Assembly (NCBI RefSeq): GCF_001898115.1 | Contig: NZ_MKSQ01000023.1 | Location: 62,001-126,000, forward strand | Origin: Allobosea sp. 67-29 | GTDB lineage: Bacteria; Pseudomonadota; Alphaproteobacteria; Rhizobiales; Beijerinckiaceae | Length of the DNA: 64,000 nt | Reading direction: 5' to 3' | In this document: one piece after another, positions 35,285-46,202 of the stretch | Numbering within the stretch: the first letter of the stretch is position 1 | How the letters are laid out: each line of letters begins with the position of its first letter | Notes under the pieces: generated by a model | The model's input: only the letters and a program-made list of their open reading frames with translations | The model's database searches: none | Told to the model about the DNA's origin: nothing | Made by a program: the position numbers and the translations under genes

Positions 35285-36109
35285 TCAGCCGATCGGGACG
35301 AGCCGATACCCCGCACCTTGCCGGCGCACCTGCTGGAAGCCGGTGATATGTCCGCCGGAGACCGTCCAGCCGTCCGCGGCGGCGCGCTCCAGGATCTCCC
35401 GGCGCGAGCGCGCCGCTTGGGCGGCATCGAGATCATAGACCACGCCGATATCGGGATCGGCAGCCTGCAATGCCCCGAGATGCAGCGCATCGCCCCAGAG
35501 AAGCAAGGCTTTCGCGTCGTCGCCGACGAGGTAGCTGCTATGTCCGAAGCTGTGGCCCGGCAGCGGGAGAAGCTCGATGCCGGGCATCACGGCGCCCGGC
35601 CCCACGGCACGGACGCGGCCGCCATAGAGGCGCTGCAGCGTCGCGGTGATGTCGAAGGCGCCGCGTTTGCGCTCCGGTGTCCCGGCGCGGTTGGTTTCGT
35701 CGCTGTAGTAGCCGAAATCGGCCTGCGGCACGATCACCTCCGCCCGGGGGAGCCATGGCTCCCCGCCATCGAACAGGCCAAGAGCGTGGTCGCCGTGAAG
35801 ATGCGTGATCAGCACCCGGTCGACGTCGTCCGGCCGGACCCCTACCTTCTGCATGGCGGCGCGGGCATGGCCGAGCGCTTCGCCCCAGGCGCTGCCCGTG
35901 CCCGCATCGACGAGCGTGATGCCGCCGGGCCCGCGCAGCAGGAAGCAATTGACGTCGATGCTGATCTTCGGCTGCCCGAAACGAGCGATGGCCTCGGCCC
36001 GGGCCGTCTCTCCGCCCTGATGAACGAGAATGTCCGCAGGGGCTTCGAAGATGCCGTCGAGCAAGGTGACGACGTCATATCCGGCAAAGTGAAGAGTCTG
36101 AGCGTTCAT
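35285..36109 (-). CDS. MBL-fold metallohydrolase
   Basis: A 274-residue metallo-beta-lactamase-fold hydrolase, of the kind that includes lactonases (AttM/AhlD-like) and other esterases. The metal motif is intact: ITHLHGDHALG (H-x-H-x-D-H) near 106, a later histidine in PGHSFGHSSYL, the aspartate in LLLWGDALH, and a final GGHITGF. The N-terminal VNCFLLRGPGGITLVDAGTGSAWG is typical of this subfamily. The start at 36109 (MNAQTLHFAG) has AGGAGG six bases upstream on the minus strand; the longer frame is not used. The substrate is unknown; quorum-signal or lactone hydrolysis is only a possibility. It is divergent from the helicase gene across 227 bp in which I saw nothing notable. Confidence 0.88.
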   Translation of the reverse strand: MNAQTLHFAGYDVVTLLDGIFEAPADILVHQGGETARAEAIARFGQPKISIDVNCFLLRGPGGITLVDAGTGSAWGEALGHARAAMQKVGVRPDDVDRVLITHLHGDHALGLFDGGEPWLPRAEVIVPQADFGYYSDETNRAGTPERKRGAFDITATLQRLYGGRVRAVGPGAVMPGIELLPLPGHSFGHSSYLVGDDAKALLLWGDALHLGALQAADPDIGVVYDLDAAQAARSRREILERAAADGWTVSGGHITGFQQVRRQGAGYRLVPIG

Positions 36110-36336
36110 CGGGCGCCTCCTGTCTGTCGTCGACCTAGCCGAGGGCGTCGGGCATCGGCAACGCCGCCGGGCAAGGAGCAGTCCTGCGGTCGGCGCTCGG
36201 TTCCGCCATTTCCTTTTGTGTCGCTTTGCTTTATGAGCCGCTTTCGATCGACGGCCTGCAGGTGCTGTCAGCACCGCTTTCCCGTCCCCAGTTTCGCGAC
36301 GTTTCGCGTTTCGAGCCGTAGAACCAGGCCTTCCGC

Positions 36337-38388
36337 ATGTCCTTTTCCCTCACGAGCCCGCCGCTCGCGCGCGCGCTCGCCGACCGCAATTATTCCGAAC
36401 CCACGCCGGTGCAGAGCGCCGTGCTGGAAGAGGGCGCGCGCGGGCGCGACCTGCTGGTCTCCTCGCAGACCGGCTCGGGCAAGACCATCGCCTACGGGCT
36501 CGCCATCGGCGAGACCCTGCTGGACGGTGCCGAGAAGCTCGGCCGCGCCGAGCAGCCGCTGGCGCTGATCATCGCGCCGACGCGCGAACTCGCCTTGCAG
36601 GTGCAGCGCGAACTGGCCTGGCTCTATGCCCAGGCAGGCGCGCGCGTGATCTCCTGCGTCGGCGGCATGGATCCGCGCCGCGAGGCGATGCTGCTCGAGG
36701 AGGGCGCGCATATCGTCGTCGGGACGCCCGGGCGCCTGCGCGACCATATCGAGCGGCGGCGCCTCGACCTGTCGGAGCTCAAGGCCGTCGTGCTCGACGA
36801 AGCCGACGAGATGCTCGATCTCGGCTTCCGCGACGATCTCGAATTCATCCTGAAGAGCGCGCCCGAGAGCCGCCGCAGCCTGCTGTTCTCCGCGACCTTC
36901 CCGAAGGAGATCATCCAGCTCGCGCAGAACTATCAGCACGACGCGCTGCGCATCGAGGTCCAGGCCGCGGCGCGCGGCCATGCCGACATCGCCTACAAGG
37001 CCGTGCGCGTCTATCCCAAGGAAGCGGAGCTGGCGGTCGTCAACTTGCTGCGCTTCCATGATGCGCCGGTGGCGCTCGTCTTCTGCAACACGCGCAACGC
37101 CGTGCGCCATCTCGAAGCGATCCTGCTGGAGCGCGGCTTCACGGCCGTGGCGCTCTCCGGCGAGCTCGGCCAGAACGAGCGCAATGCCGCGCTGCAGTCG
37201 TTGCGCGACGGCCGGGCCCGGGTCTGCGTCGCGACCGACGTTGCGGCCCGCGGAATCGATCTGCCCGGTCTCGACCTGGTGATCCATGCGGAACTGCCGC
37301 ACGACTCCGAAGTGATGCAGCATCGCTCGGGCCGTACCGGCCGTGCCGGCAACAAGGGCACCAGCGTGCTGCTGGTGCCGCCCTCGCGCCGGCGCAAGGC
37401 CGAGCGGCTGCTCCTGGAAGGCAAGGTCGAGGCCGACTGGATCGGTCCGCCGACCGCCGAGGAAATCCGCGCGCTCGATCAGGAACGGCTTTTGAAGGAC
37501 CCGCTGCTCGAAGGCGAGGAAGGCGAGGACGATGCCGGCATGGTCGAGGCGCTGATGGCGGGCCGCGAGGCGCGCGAAATCGCGGCCGCGCTCGTCAGGC
37601 TCTATCGCTCGCGCCTGCCGGCCGCCGAGGAAGCGGCCGATCCGGGCTTCGGCCGCGAGGAGCGGCGGGCTCCCCGCTCGAATGAGGATTATGCCGCGCA
37701 GCGCCGGCCCTTCGGTGCAGGCCGCGAGGCGGATGACGGCGAACGGCCGCGCAAGGCGTCCGGGCCGCGCGGCGACACGGTCTGGTTCAGGCTCGATATC
37801 GGCCGCAAGCAGGGCGCCGACCCGCGCCAACTCCTGCCGATGCTGTGCCGGCGCGGACGCATCACCCGCGACGAGGTCGGTGCCATCCGCATCTTCGACC
37901 GCGAGACCAAGGTCGAGATCGACGCGGATGTCGCCGATCGTTTCTACGAATCCGCCAAGGTGTCGGATCGCGACCGGATCACGATCGAGCCGGCAACCGA
38001 GGAGCGGCGCGCTGCGCGCTCTTTCGAGGACAAGCCTGCCGAGCGGCGCGCGCCTTCGCGCAAGCCGGGCGCGGATGACGACAACAGCGGGGAGAGGCCG
38101 GCGCGCGGCGGCAAGTTCGACCGCGCGGGCAAGCCGGAGCGGGCGGCGGCGCCCTACCGGGCGCGCGATCGCTTCGACGAACGCGACGCAGCCGGGCCGC
38201 GTCGAGCGGCTGCCGGCCGCGAAACCGGCGAACGGAAGCCGTATGAGGATCGCGGAGAAGGCCGTCCCGCCGGCAAGAAGACATTCAACCCGAAGGAAAA
38301 GCGCTTTCCGGGCAAGGCTGAGCGTCCTGGCGGCGGCCGCCCGGCCGGAAAGCCTTTCGGCAAGGGCAAACCTCCGCGCCGCGGCTGA
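36337..38388 (+). CDS. DEAD-box RNA helicase with DbpA-type RNA-binding domain and basic tail
   Basis: A 683-residue ATP-dependent RNA helicase. RecA-like domain 1 has the Q motif region PTPVQSAVL, Walker A SSQTGSGKTIAYG (about 42-54), PTRELA, TPGRL, DEAD (in VLDEADEML) and SAT. Domain 2 has the ARGIDLPGLD and HRSGRTGRAG motifs. A DbpA/CsdA-type RNA-binding fold (VWFRLDIGRKQGADPRQLLP to RFYESAKV, about 483-555) follows, and then about 125 residues of Arg/Gly/Lys/Pro-rich disordered tail. This suggests a role in ribosome assembly or RNA decay. The GC-rich tail yields long false frames in other phases. No clear cold-shock leader was seen. Confidence 0.93.
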   Translation: MSFSLTSPPLARALADRNYSEPTPVQSAVLEEGARGRDLLVSSQTGSGKTIAYGLAIGETLLDGAEKLGRAEQPLALIIAPTRELALQVQRELAWLYAQAGARVISCVGGMDPRREAMLLEEGAHIVVGTPGRLRDHIERRRLDLSELKAVVLDEADEMLDLGFRDDLEFILKSAPESRRSLLFSATFPKEIIQLAQNYQHDALRIEVQAAARGHADIAYKAVRVYPKEAELAVVNLLRFHDAPVALVFCNTRNAVRHLEAILLERGFTAVALSGELGQNERNAALQSLRDGRARVCVATDVAARGIDLPGLDLVIHAELPHDSEVMQHRSGRTGRAGNKGTSVLLVPPSRRRKAERLLLEGKVEADWIGPPTAEEIRALDQERLLKDPLLEGEEGEDDAGMVEALMAGREAREIAAALVRLYRSRLPAAEEAADPGFGREERRAPRSNEDYAAQRRPFGAGREADDGERPRKASGPRGDTVWFRLDIGRKQGADPRQLLPMLCRRGRITRDEVGAIRIFDRETKVEIDADVADRFYESAKVSDRDRITIEPATEERRAARSFEDKPAERRAPSRKPGADDDNSGERPARGGKFDRAGKPERAAAPYRARDRFDERDAAGPRRAAAGRETGERKPYEDRGEGRPAGKKTFNPKEKRFPGKAERPGGGRPAGKPFGKGKPPRRG

Positions 38389-38454
38389 TCGTCGAAACCC
38401 GATCGCCCGCGCCCGGCCTCCGGCGGCGAAGGCCGCCGCTCCTCTCCATGCCCG

Positions 38455-38529
38455 TCAACGCAGGCCGAGGAACGAGAGGATCGCGAGGACGACGACGATG
38501 AGGCCGACAAGATAGATGATATTGTTCAT
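38455..38529 (-). CDS. 24-residue single-span membrane peptide
   Basis: A short gene: MNNIIYLVG, then a hydrophobic helix (LIVVVLAILSFL) and a GLR end. An AGGGGG ribosome site lies seven bases before the ATG on the minus strand, which strongly supports translation. Similar very short single-helix proteins ending in a glycine-leucine-arginine are, to my recollection, annotated in many alphaproteobacteria, but no function is known to me. A longer in-frame start upstream (to 38652) would add 41 residues of low-quality sequence and is rejected. It lies tail-to-tail with the helicase gene and downstream of the DUF2189 gene, from which it is separated by 145 bp. Confidence 0.7.
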   Translation of the reverse strand: MNNIIYLVGLIVVVLAILSFLGLR

Positions 38530-38674
38530 GAAAACCCCCTGACTAGATCGGCCGCGAGGCACGATTTCTGGGGGTGAACCGCTTTCGGCGGTGAAAGGTT
38601 CCGCTCGGCGCGGAGCTTGGCCGGGCGGGATGACACCCGTCCGGCTCGTCATCCTGCGCTGACGGCGCGGCGGC

Positions 38675-39466
38675 TCAGGCCACCACCTTGCGGTAGAGAT
38701 GCCAGGTCGCGTGGCCGAGCACCGGCATCACCACGACCAGCCCGACCAGCACCGGCAGGCAGCCGAGCACCAGAAGCCCCGTGACGACGAGGCCCCAATA
38801 CATCATCACCCGCGGATTGGCCTCGACCGCCGCGATCGAGGTGCGCACCGCTGTCGGCACATCGACATGCCGGTCGATAATCAGCGGGAAGGAGACGACC
38901 GAGATCGCGAAGGCGAGGATGGCGAAGAGCAGACCGATCGAATTGCCGAGAATGATCATCACCCAGCCGTTGAAGGTGGTGAAGGTGGCGCGCAGGAATT
39001 CCGCCGTCGAAACGTCAGCCGGCAAGCCGAGCTGCGCGCGGTAGATCAGCCAGGCGCAAGCCAGCCAGGCCAGGAACAGACCGGTCAGCATCAGCCCGAG
39101 CAGCACGATCTGGCCGATGGCCGGAGATTGCAGGACCTCGAAGGCATGGCGCCAGGACGAATCCAGCCCCTGTTCGCGCCGCCGGCTGATCTCGTAGAGG
39201 CCGATCGCGGCGAAGGGGCCGAGCAGGGCGAAGCCGCCGAGCAGCGGGAAGAGCAGCGGGAATATGTTGTAGGTGACGGTGATCTGCCCCAGCAGCACGC
39301 CGGCGACCGGATAGATCAGGGCGATGAAGACGAGATGGCTCGGCTGCGCCTTGAAATCCTCCCAGCCGCGCCAGAGCGCATCGCGCAGGTCCATCGTCGT
39401 GATGGTGCGGACCTGCGGTTCCGCGGCCCTGCCGATGTGATGGATGGTGCCGTCGAGATTGGCCAT
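38675..39466 (-). CDS. DUF2189 family integral membrane protein
   Basis: A 263-residue membrane protein with a cytosolic N-terminus (MANLDGTIHHIGRAAEPQVRT in two short stretches), the motif MDLRDALWRGWEDFKAQPSHL and six hydrophobic segments, including PLLGGFALLGPFAAIGLYEISRR, which is characteristic of DUF2189. The molecular role of the family is unknown. The start at 39466 has GGGAG eight bases upstream and fits the conserved N-terminus; the longer frame adds 11 poor residues. It is divergent from ligA across 214 bp with no notable element. Confidence 0.88.
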   Translation of the reverse strand: MANLDGTIHHIGRAAEPQVRTITTMDLRDALWRGWEDFKAQPSHLVFIALIYPVAGVLLGQITVTYNIFPLLFPLLGGFALLGPFAAIGLYEISRRREQGLDSSWRHAFEVLQSPAIGQIVLLGLMLTGLFLAWLACAWLIYRAQLGLPADVSTAEFLRATFTTFNGWVMIILGNSIGLLFAILAFAISVVSFPLIIDRHVDVPTAVRTSIAAVEANPRVMMYWGLVVTGLLVLGCLPVLVGLVVVMPVLGHATWHLYRKVVA

Positions 39467-39473
39467 GGCGTAA

Positions 39474-41849
<2,376 letters not shown>

Positions 41850-41852
41850 GGA

Positions 41853-42827
41853 TTATTCCGCCGCCTCTGTGGACGGTCCGAACATTGCCGCTGGCGGCGC
41901 TTCGCCCGCCGACCTCACCTGGCTTGGCGCGGCGCCGGTAATGCGTTTGAAGGCGCGGCTGAACGAGGCTTCCGACTCGTAGCCGAGGCGCTGAGCCACG
42001 ATGGCGATCCGCAGCCTGTCGCGGGCGAGCCATTGCCTCGCCTGATGCATCCGGACCTGCGCGACATAGCGCGCCGGCGTCTCGCCGACCACCTCGGCGA
42101 AGCGCTGGGCGAAGCCGGAGCGCGAGGCGCCCATCAGTTCCGCCAGGCTTTCGACCGTCCAGTCGGTTTCGGGATGGGCGTGGACCGCCGCGAGCACCTT
42201 GCCGATCTGCGGGCAGCGCGCCGCCGCGACCCAGCCCTTGCTGGTGCCGCAGCCGCTTTCGACCCAGGCGCGGATGATCGTCGCGGCCAGCACGTCGGCG
42301 AGGCGCGCCATGATGCCGCCGGCGCCGACCCGGTCCAGCGCGACCTCCTGACCCATCGCCTCGAGCAGATGCGGGATGCCGGGCTCGTTGGCGATGAAGT
42401 CGGACATCCGCATCAAATCCGGCATCAGCCTGAGCAGCGGGTGGCCGGTATCCACATTGAAGGTCATGCGGCCGGTGAAGACCAGCATGTGCTCGCCGCT
42501 GCCGCCGCCTTCGACATCGAAGATATTGCCGTAGAACTCGCGCACCCGGCAGTTGCAGGGAGGGGAGGGCACGACCTCCGGCGAACTGGCGAGGACATGG
42601 CCGCCGCCGCGCGGCAGCAGCACGGCGTCGCCGTCCTGCAGCTCCAGCCATTCGCCCGCGGAAGTCTTCAGCCAACAGTTCCCGCGCGAGACGAAATGGA
42701 AATAGGCCTCATGGGTCTGGGGGAAGACGACGCCCCAGGGCGCGGCCATCTGGCAGCGGCTGTAATCGACCCCGTCGAGCCTCAGGCCGCGGAGCATCTC
42801 GGTCAGATGGTCGACGGGAACGGTCAT
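41853..42827 (-). CDS. AraC family transcriptional regulator (cupin type)
   Basis: A 324-residue regulator: an N-terminal cupin_6/AraC-binding domain (about 10-190; AYFHFVSRGNCWLKT and DGDAVLLPRGGGHVLASSP) and a C-terminal double helix-turn-helix (about 215-305; WTVESLAELMGASRSGFAQRF and IAIVAQRLGYESEASFSRAFKR). The two HTHs match the AraC/XylS consensus. It is divergent from an MFS exporter with about 95 bp between starts, and proteins of this subfamily commonly control such transporters. It probably activates the exporter in response to a small molecule (inference). The gene ends three bases from ligA. Confidence 0.92.
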   Translation of the reverse strand: MTVPVDHLTEMLRGLRLDGVDYSRCQMAAPWGVVFPQTHEAYFHFVSRGNCWLKTSAGEWLELQDGDAVLLPRGGGHVLASSPEVVPSPPCNCRVREFYGNIFDVEGGGSGEHMLVFTGRMTFNVDTGHPLLRLMPDLMRMSDFIANEPGIPHLLEAMGQEVALDRVGAGGIMARLADVLAATIIRAWVESGCGTSKGWVAAARCPQIGKVLAAVHAHPETDWTVESLAELMGASRSGFAQRFAEVVGETPARYVAQVRMHQARQWLARDRLRIAIVAQRLGYESEASFSRAFKRITGAAPSQVRSAGEAPPAAMFGPSTEAAE

Positions 42828-42868
42828 CGCAATCCTGGACGAACAGTCATGAGATGCGGATTATATAG

Positions 42869-42883
42869 CATGGAAACTCCATG
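42869..42883. promoter_or_regulatory. Inverted repeat at the AraC/MFS divergent promoter
   Basis: CATGGA (42869-42874), AAC, TCCATG (42878-42883): a perfect 6-bp inverted repeat just downstream of TTATATAG (42861-42868), which resembles a -10 element reading towards the exporter. The repeat would lie at the transcription start and could be a regulator site. Confidence 0.45.
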
Positions 42884-42922
42884 GCGCTACTCCCATCTTC
42901 CGGCGACTTCATGGAGAACCCC

Positions 42923-44161
42923 ATGTCTGACGCTCTATCCGCTCCCTCCTTTCAACTCGATGACACGCAGGACGAGACCCGCGAAAGGCCCGCCTGGGCC
43001 GCGGTCGTCTCGCTGACCTTCGGCGTCTTCGGCCTGGTCACGGCCGAGTTCCTGCCCGCCAGCCTGCTGACGCCGATGGCTAACGACATCGGCGTCTCGG
43101 TCGGCGCCGCCGGGCAGGCGGTCACGGCCACGGCCGTGGTCGGCGCCATTGCCGGCCTCGCCGCCGCCATCGTCACCCGCGGCATCGACCGCCGCGTCGT
43201 GATCTGGTCGCTCACCGGCCTGCTGATCCTGTCAAGCGCCATCGCCGCGATCGCCACCAACCTGCCGACGCTGCTGTTCGCCCGCGTACTGCTCGGAATC
43301 GGGCTCGGAGCGTTCTGGTCGATGGTCGCTGCGACCGCGATGCGGCTGGTGCCGCCGAGCGCCCTGCCAAAGGCGATGTCACTGATCTTTACCGGCGTCT
43401 CGGTCGCAACCGTCAGCGCGGCGCCGATCGGCGCCTATATCGGCAACCTGATGGGCTGGCGCTTCGTGTTCTGGCTTTCGGCCTTGATCGGCGTGGTGAC
43501 GCTCATCGTCCAGATGGCGGTGCTGCCACGGCTGCCGGCGCGCGGCTCGCCCGATATCCGCACGCTGTTCCGCCTCCTCGGCCAGCCCAGCATCGCTCTC
43601 GTCCTCGCCGGCATCGTCGTGGTGATCTCGGGGCATTTCGCGGGCTTCACCTATGTCCGCCCGTTCCTGGAACAGATCCCGAAGCTCTCCGTCGAGGCGA
43701 TCTCGCTGGTGCTGCTGGCCTATGGCGTCGGTGGGTTCTTCGGCAACTTGCTGGGCGGGGCGATCACGGCGCGCAGCGCCAAGGCCTCGGTGATCTTCGG
43801 CGCCTTCGCGATTGCGCTGATGGGCGCGAGTCTGCTCCTGATCGGGACATCACCGATCGCCTCGGCCGTCGCCGTCGGGCTCTGGGGTTTTGCCTTCGGC
43901 GCGCTGCCGGTCGGCTTTCAAACCTGGCTGGTGCGCGTTGCGCCGGAGGACGAGGCCGAGTCGGCCGGTGGCCTGCTCGTCGCTGCCTTCCAGGTTGCGA
44001 TCGCCAGCGGCGCCGTGTTCGGCGGGCTGCTGGTCGACGGCTTCGGGACGCTCGGCGTGATGGCCTACGCGATGATCGCAACGTTGGTTGGGGGGCTCGG
44101 CGTGCTGCTGCTCGGAGGGAAAAGCCCCGAGCGCGTCGGAGCCGCGGCCCACGCCCTCTGA
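42923..44161 (+). CDS. MFS transporter (DHA1-like efflux)
   Basis: A 412-residue, 12-helix major facilitator protein of the drug:H+ antiporter-1 type. A typical loop 2-3 motif is seen as AAIVTRGIDRRVVIW and helix 5 carries a motif C-like stretch, FTGVSVATVSAAPIGAYIGNLMGWR, which marks antiporters. Exporters of sugars or purine nucleosides (SotB/NepI-like) share this arrangement, but the substrate is not readable. The start at 42923 (MSDALSAPS) is preferred because GGAG lies six bases in front of it within the alternative start at 42911. It is divergent from an AraC regulator and ends in a twin-hairpin terminator. Confidence 0.88.
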   Translation: MSDALSAPSFQLDDTQDETRERPAWAAVVSLTFGVFGLVTAEFLPASLLTPMANDIGVSVGAAGQAVTATAVVGAIAGLAAAIVTRGIDRRVVIWSLTGLLILSSAIAAIATNLPTLLFARVLLGIGLGAFWSMVAATAMRLVPPSALPKAMSLIFTGVSVATVSAAPIGAYIGNLMGWRFVFWLSALIGVVTLIVQMAVLPRLPARGSPDIRTLFRLLGQPSIALVLAGIVVVISGHFAGFTYVRPFLEQIPKLSVEAISLVLLAYGVGGFFGNLLGGAITARSAKASVIFGAFAIALMGASLLLIGTSPIASAVAVGLWGFAFGALPVGFQTWLVRVAPEDEAESAGGLLVAAFQVAIASGAVFGGLLVDGFGTLGVMAYAMIATLVGGLGVLLLGGKSPERVGAAAHAL

Positions 44162-44163
44162 CC

Positions 44164-44218
44164 CTATCGGCAGGCCGATAGAACAGATCGGGCGCGTGAT
44201 GCGCCCGATCACTTTTCT
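44164..44218 (+). terminator. Twin-hairpin intrinsic terminator after the MFS gene
   Basis: CTATCGG-CAGG-CCGATAG (44164-44181) is followed at once by a perfect ten-pair stem, GATCGGGCGC (44186-44195), loop GTGAT, GCGCCCGATC (44201-44210), then acTTTTCTT. The second hairpin with its T-rich end is a strong rho-independent terminator isolating the MFS gene from the following AraC gene. Confidence 0.88.
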
Positions 44219-44257
44219 TCAAGACAGCGCCGCCGCGGGAAGGTTTATGCTCACGGC

Positions 44258-45121
44258 ATGGAAGCAGTCACCCAAGGCGAAACATTCTGCCTCGAACCGC
44301 TCGTCGCCGGCGAGCGGGCGAAGCTGTTTCCGGCCGCCCGCTTCGACGGGCTGGACTGCCTGGCCGCGACCTTCCGCCGCCACGCCTATGCGCCGCACCG
44401 GCATGAAAGCTATGTCCTCGGCACCATCGAAGCCGGCTGCGAAACCTTTCGCGTGCGCGGCGCCCGCCACTACGCGCGGCCGGGGCTGATCACCTTCGTC
44501 AACCCGCTGGAGACCCATGACGGTGAGCCCTACGGGCCCGGCTACAGCTATCGCATGACCTATCCCGAGATCGGGCTGATTCGCGAGGTCGCGGCTTCGC
44601 TCAGCGGCCGGGAGATGAACGGGACGCCGTTCTTTCCCGAACCTCTCGTCGAGGATGCGGAAGGCGCGGCGCTCTTCACCGCAGCTCATCGCGCGATCGA
44701 GGATGGCGAGGACCTGCTGGCGGGCGAGGAAATGCTCCTGCGCTTCTACGCGCATTGCCTGGCCCGTCATGCCGAGCTGACGGTTCGGACCGTCGGCGTG
44801 GAGGAGGGACCGGTCGCCAAGGCGCGTGAATTGTTCGAGGCTCGCTACGAGGAGGACTTGTCGCTCGCCGATCTGGCGCGGTTGACCGGCCTGCCGCGAC
44901 ACCATCTGATCCGGGCCTTCCGTCGGGAAACCGGGCTGACGCCGCATGCCTACCTCGTCGACGTCCGCGTCCGGCGCGCCCGGGAGCGACTCAGGCGCGG
45001 GGAGATGCCGGGCGATGTCGCGGCGGCGACCGGCTTCTGCGACCAGCCGCATCTGACGCGGGCCTTCAAGGCGCGCTTCGGCGTGACCCCCGGCGCCTTC
45101 CGGGCAGCGCACGCCGGTTGA
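44258..45121 (+). CDS. AraC family transcriptional regulator linked to azlCD
   Basis: A 287-residue regulator with an N-terminal AraC_binding cupin (about 10-150; HAYAPHRHESYVLGTIEAG has the conserved His pair, PGLITFVNPLETHDGEP closes the barrel) and a C-terminal double HTH (about 190-283; LSLADLARLTGLPRHHLIRAFRRETG, then GDVAAATGFCDQPHLTRAFKARFG). It matches the group of AraC proteins often found beside AzlC/AzlD exporters. azlC begins 26 bp after its stop on the same strand, so it probably regulates its own operon in answer to amino acids (inference). Confidence 0.92.
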   Translation: MEAVTQGETFCLEPLVAGERAKLFPAARFDGLDCLAATFRRHAYAPHRHESYVLGTIEAGCETFRVRGARHYARPGLITFVNPLETHDGEPYGPGYSYRMTYPEIGLIREVAASLSGREMNGTPFFPEPLVEDAEGAALFTAAHRAIEDGEDLLAGEEMLLRFYAHCLARHAELTVRTVGVEEGPVAKARELFEARYEEDLSLADLARLTGLPRHHLIRAFRRETGLTPHAYLVDVRVRRARERLRRGEMPGDVAAATGFCDQPHLTRAFKARFGVTPGAFRAAHAG

Positions 45122-45147
45122 GCCGGCCCTTCGAGAGAACCGAAACC

Positions 45148-45870
45148 ATGTCCACGATGCGCGACGACATCAGGCGCGGCCTGAGCGATATCTGGCCGGC
45201 TGCGGTAGCGGCGGCCCCGATCGGCCTGCTGTTCGGGGCGGTTGCCGCCAGCAAGGGGCTCTCGCCGCTCGAGGTCTTCCTGATGAGCATCATGGTTTTC
45301 GCCGGCGGGGCGCAGTTCGCTGCGATCGAGCTCTGGGCGAGCCCGGCGCCGGTCGCTGCGCTGGTGTTCTCGACGCTGCTCATCAATGCGCGCCATGTGC
45401 TGATGGGCGCGTCGCTCGCTCCGAAGCTGCAGGGCTTCGGCCGCTGGCAGAAATTCCTCGGCCTCTACTACATGGCCGACGAGAACTGGGCGTTGGCCGA
45501 GAAGCGCGCCCGTACGCACCGCCTGACGCCGGCCTACTGGTTCGCGATGGTCGTTCCCTTCGTGGCGGGCTGGCTGGTCAACTCGACGCTCGGGGCCGTG
45601 ATCGGCGCCGTTCTCGGCGATCCGAAGCGGCTCGGTGCCGATTTCGCCTTCACGGCACTGTTCATCGCGCTCGTCGCGGCGTTCTGGAAGGGGCGGGTGA
45701 CGTTCTGGACCGTGACTGCAGCCGGTGTCGCTTCGGCCGCGACCTATCGGCTCGCCGGACCGCCCTGGCATGTCGCGGCCGGCGCACTTTGTGGCCTGCT
45801 GGCCGCCTGGCTCGCGGCGGGCCGCGAGCCGCGGGCGCGAGCCGTCGTCATCGAGGAGGCCAAGGCGTGA
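45148..45870 (+). CDS. azlC: Branched-chain amino acid exporter large subunit AzlC
   Basis: A 240-residue inner-membrane protein of the AzlC/YgaZ family, which with AzlD exports branched-chain and perhaps other amino acids. Family features include AAAPIGLLFGAVAASKGLSPLEV, FAGGAQFAAIELW and LLINARHVLMGASLAP near 85-100, followed by YYMADENWAL. Seven or eight hydrophobic segments are visible. The start at 45148 (MSTMRDD) is chosen over an earlier in-frame start that overlaps the AraC gene end. azlD overlaps its stop (GTGA), as usual for this pair. Confidence 0.94.
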   Translation: MSTMRDDIRRGLSDIWPAAVAAAPIGLLFGAVAASKGLSPLEVFLMSIMVFAGGAQFAAIELWASPAPVAALVFSTLLINARHVLMGASLAPKLQGFGRWQKFLGLYYMADENWALAEKRARTHRLTPAYWFAMVVPFVAGWLVNSTLGAVIGAVLGDPKRLGADFAFTALFIALVAAFWKGRVTFWTVTAAGVASAATYRLAGPPWHVAAGALCGLLAAWLAAGREPRARAVVIEEAKA

Positions 45871-46166
45871 GCGTCGATCCGATCAATCTCGTCGCCTTCC
45901 TCGGCATGGCGATCGTGACCTATTTCACGCGTGTCGCCGGGCTGGCGCTGGTGGGACGCCTCAATCTCTCCCCGCGTGCGCAGGCTGCGTTCGACGCGAT
46001 TCCGCCTGCCGTGCTCGTCGCGGTGATCGCGCCCAGCGCGCTCGCCACCGGCTGGGCCGAGACCGCCGCCGCAGCGATCACGGCGCTGGCTGCGACGCGG
46101 CTGCCGCTGCTGGCCGTGGTGGCGGTCGGCGTCGTCGCCGTGGTGGCCTTCAGGATGGTCCTGTGA
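45867..46166 (+). CDS. azlD: Branched-chain amino acid exporter small subunit AzlD
   Basis: A 99-residue membrane protein with three or four hydrophobic helices, the small partner of AzlC. It starts with GTG at 45867 overlapping the azlC stop. FLGMAIVTYFTRVAGLALVG near the N-terminus and the motif FDAIPPAVLVAVIAPSAL are typical of AzlD. No other member of the operon follows; the next gene is convergent. Confidence 0.93.
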   Translation: MSVDPINLVAFLGMAIVTYFTRVAGLALVGRLNLSPRAQAAFDAIPPAVLVAVIAPSALATGWAETAAAAITALAATRLPLLAVVAVGVVAVVAFRMVL

Positions 46167-46202
46167 CCGGCGTCCTGCTCTTCAAGAGACACGGACGAAT
46201 CG

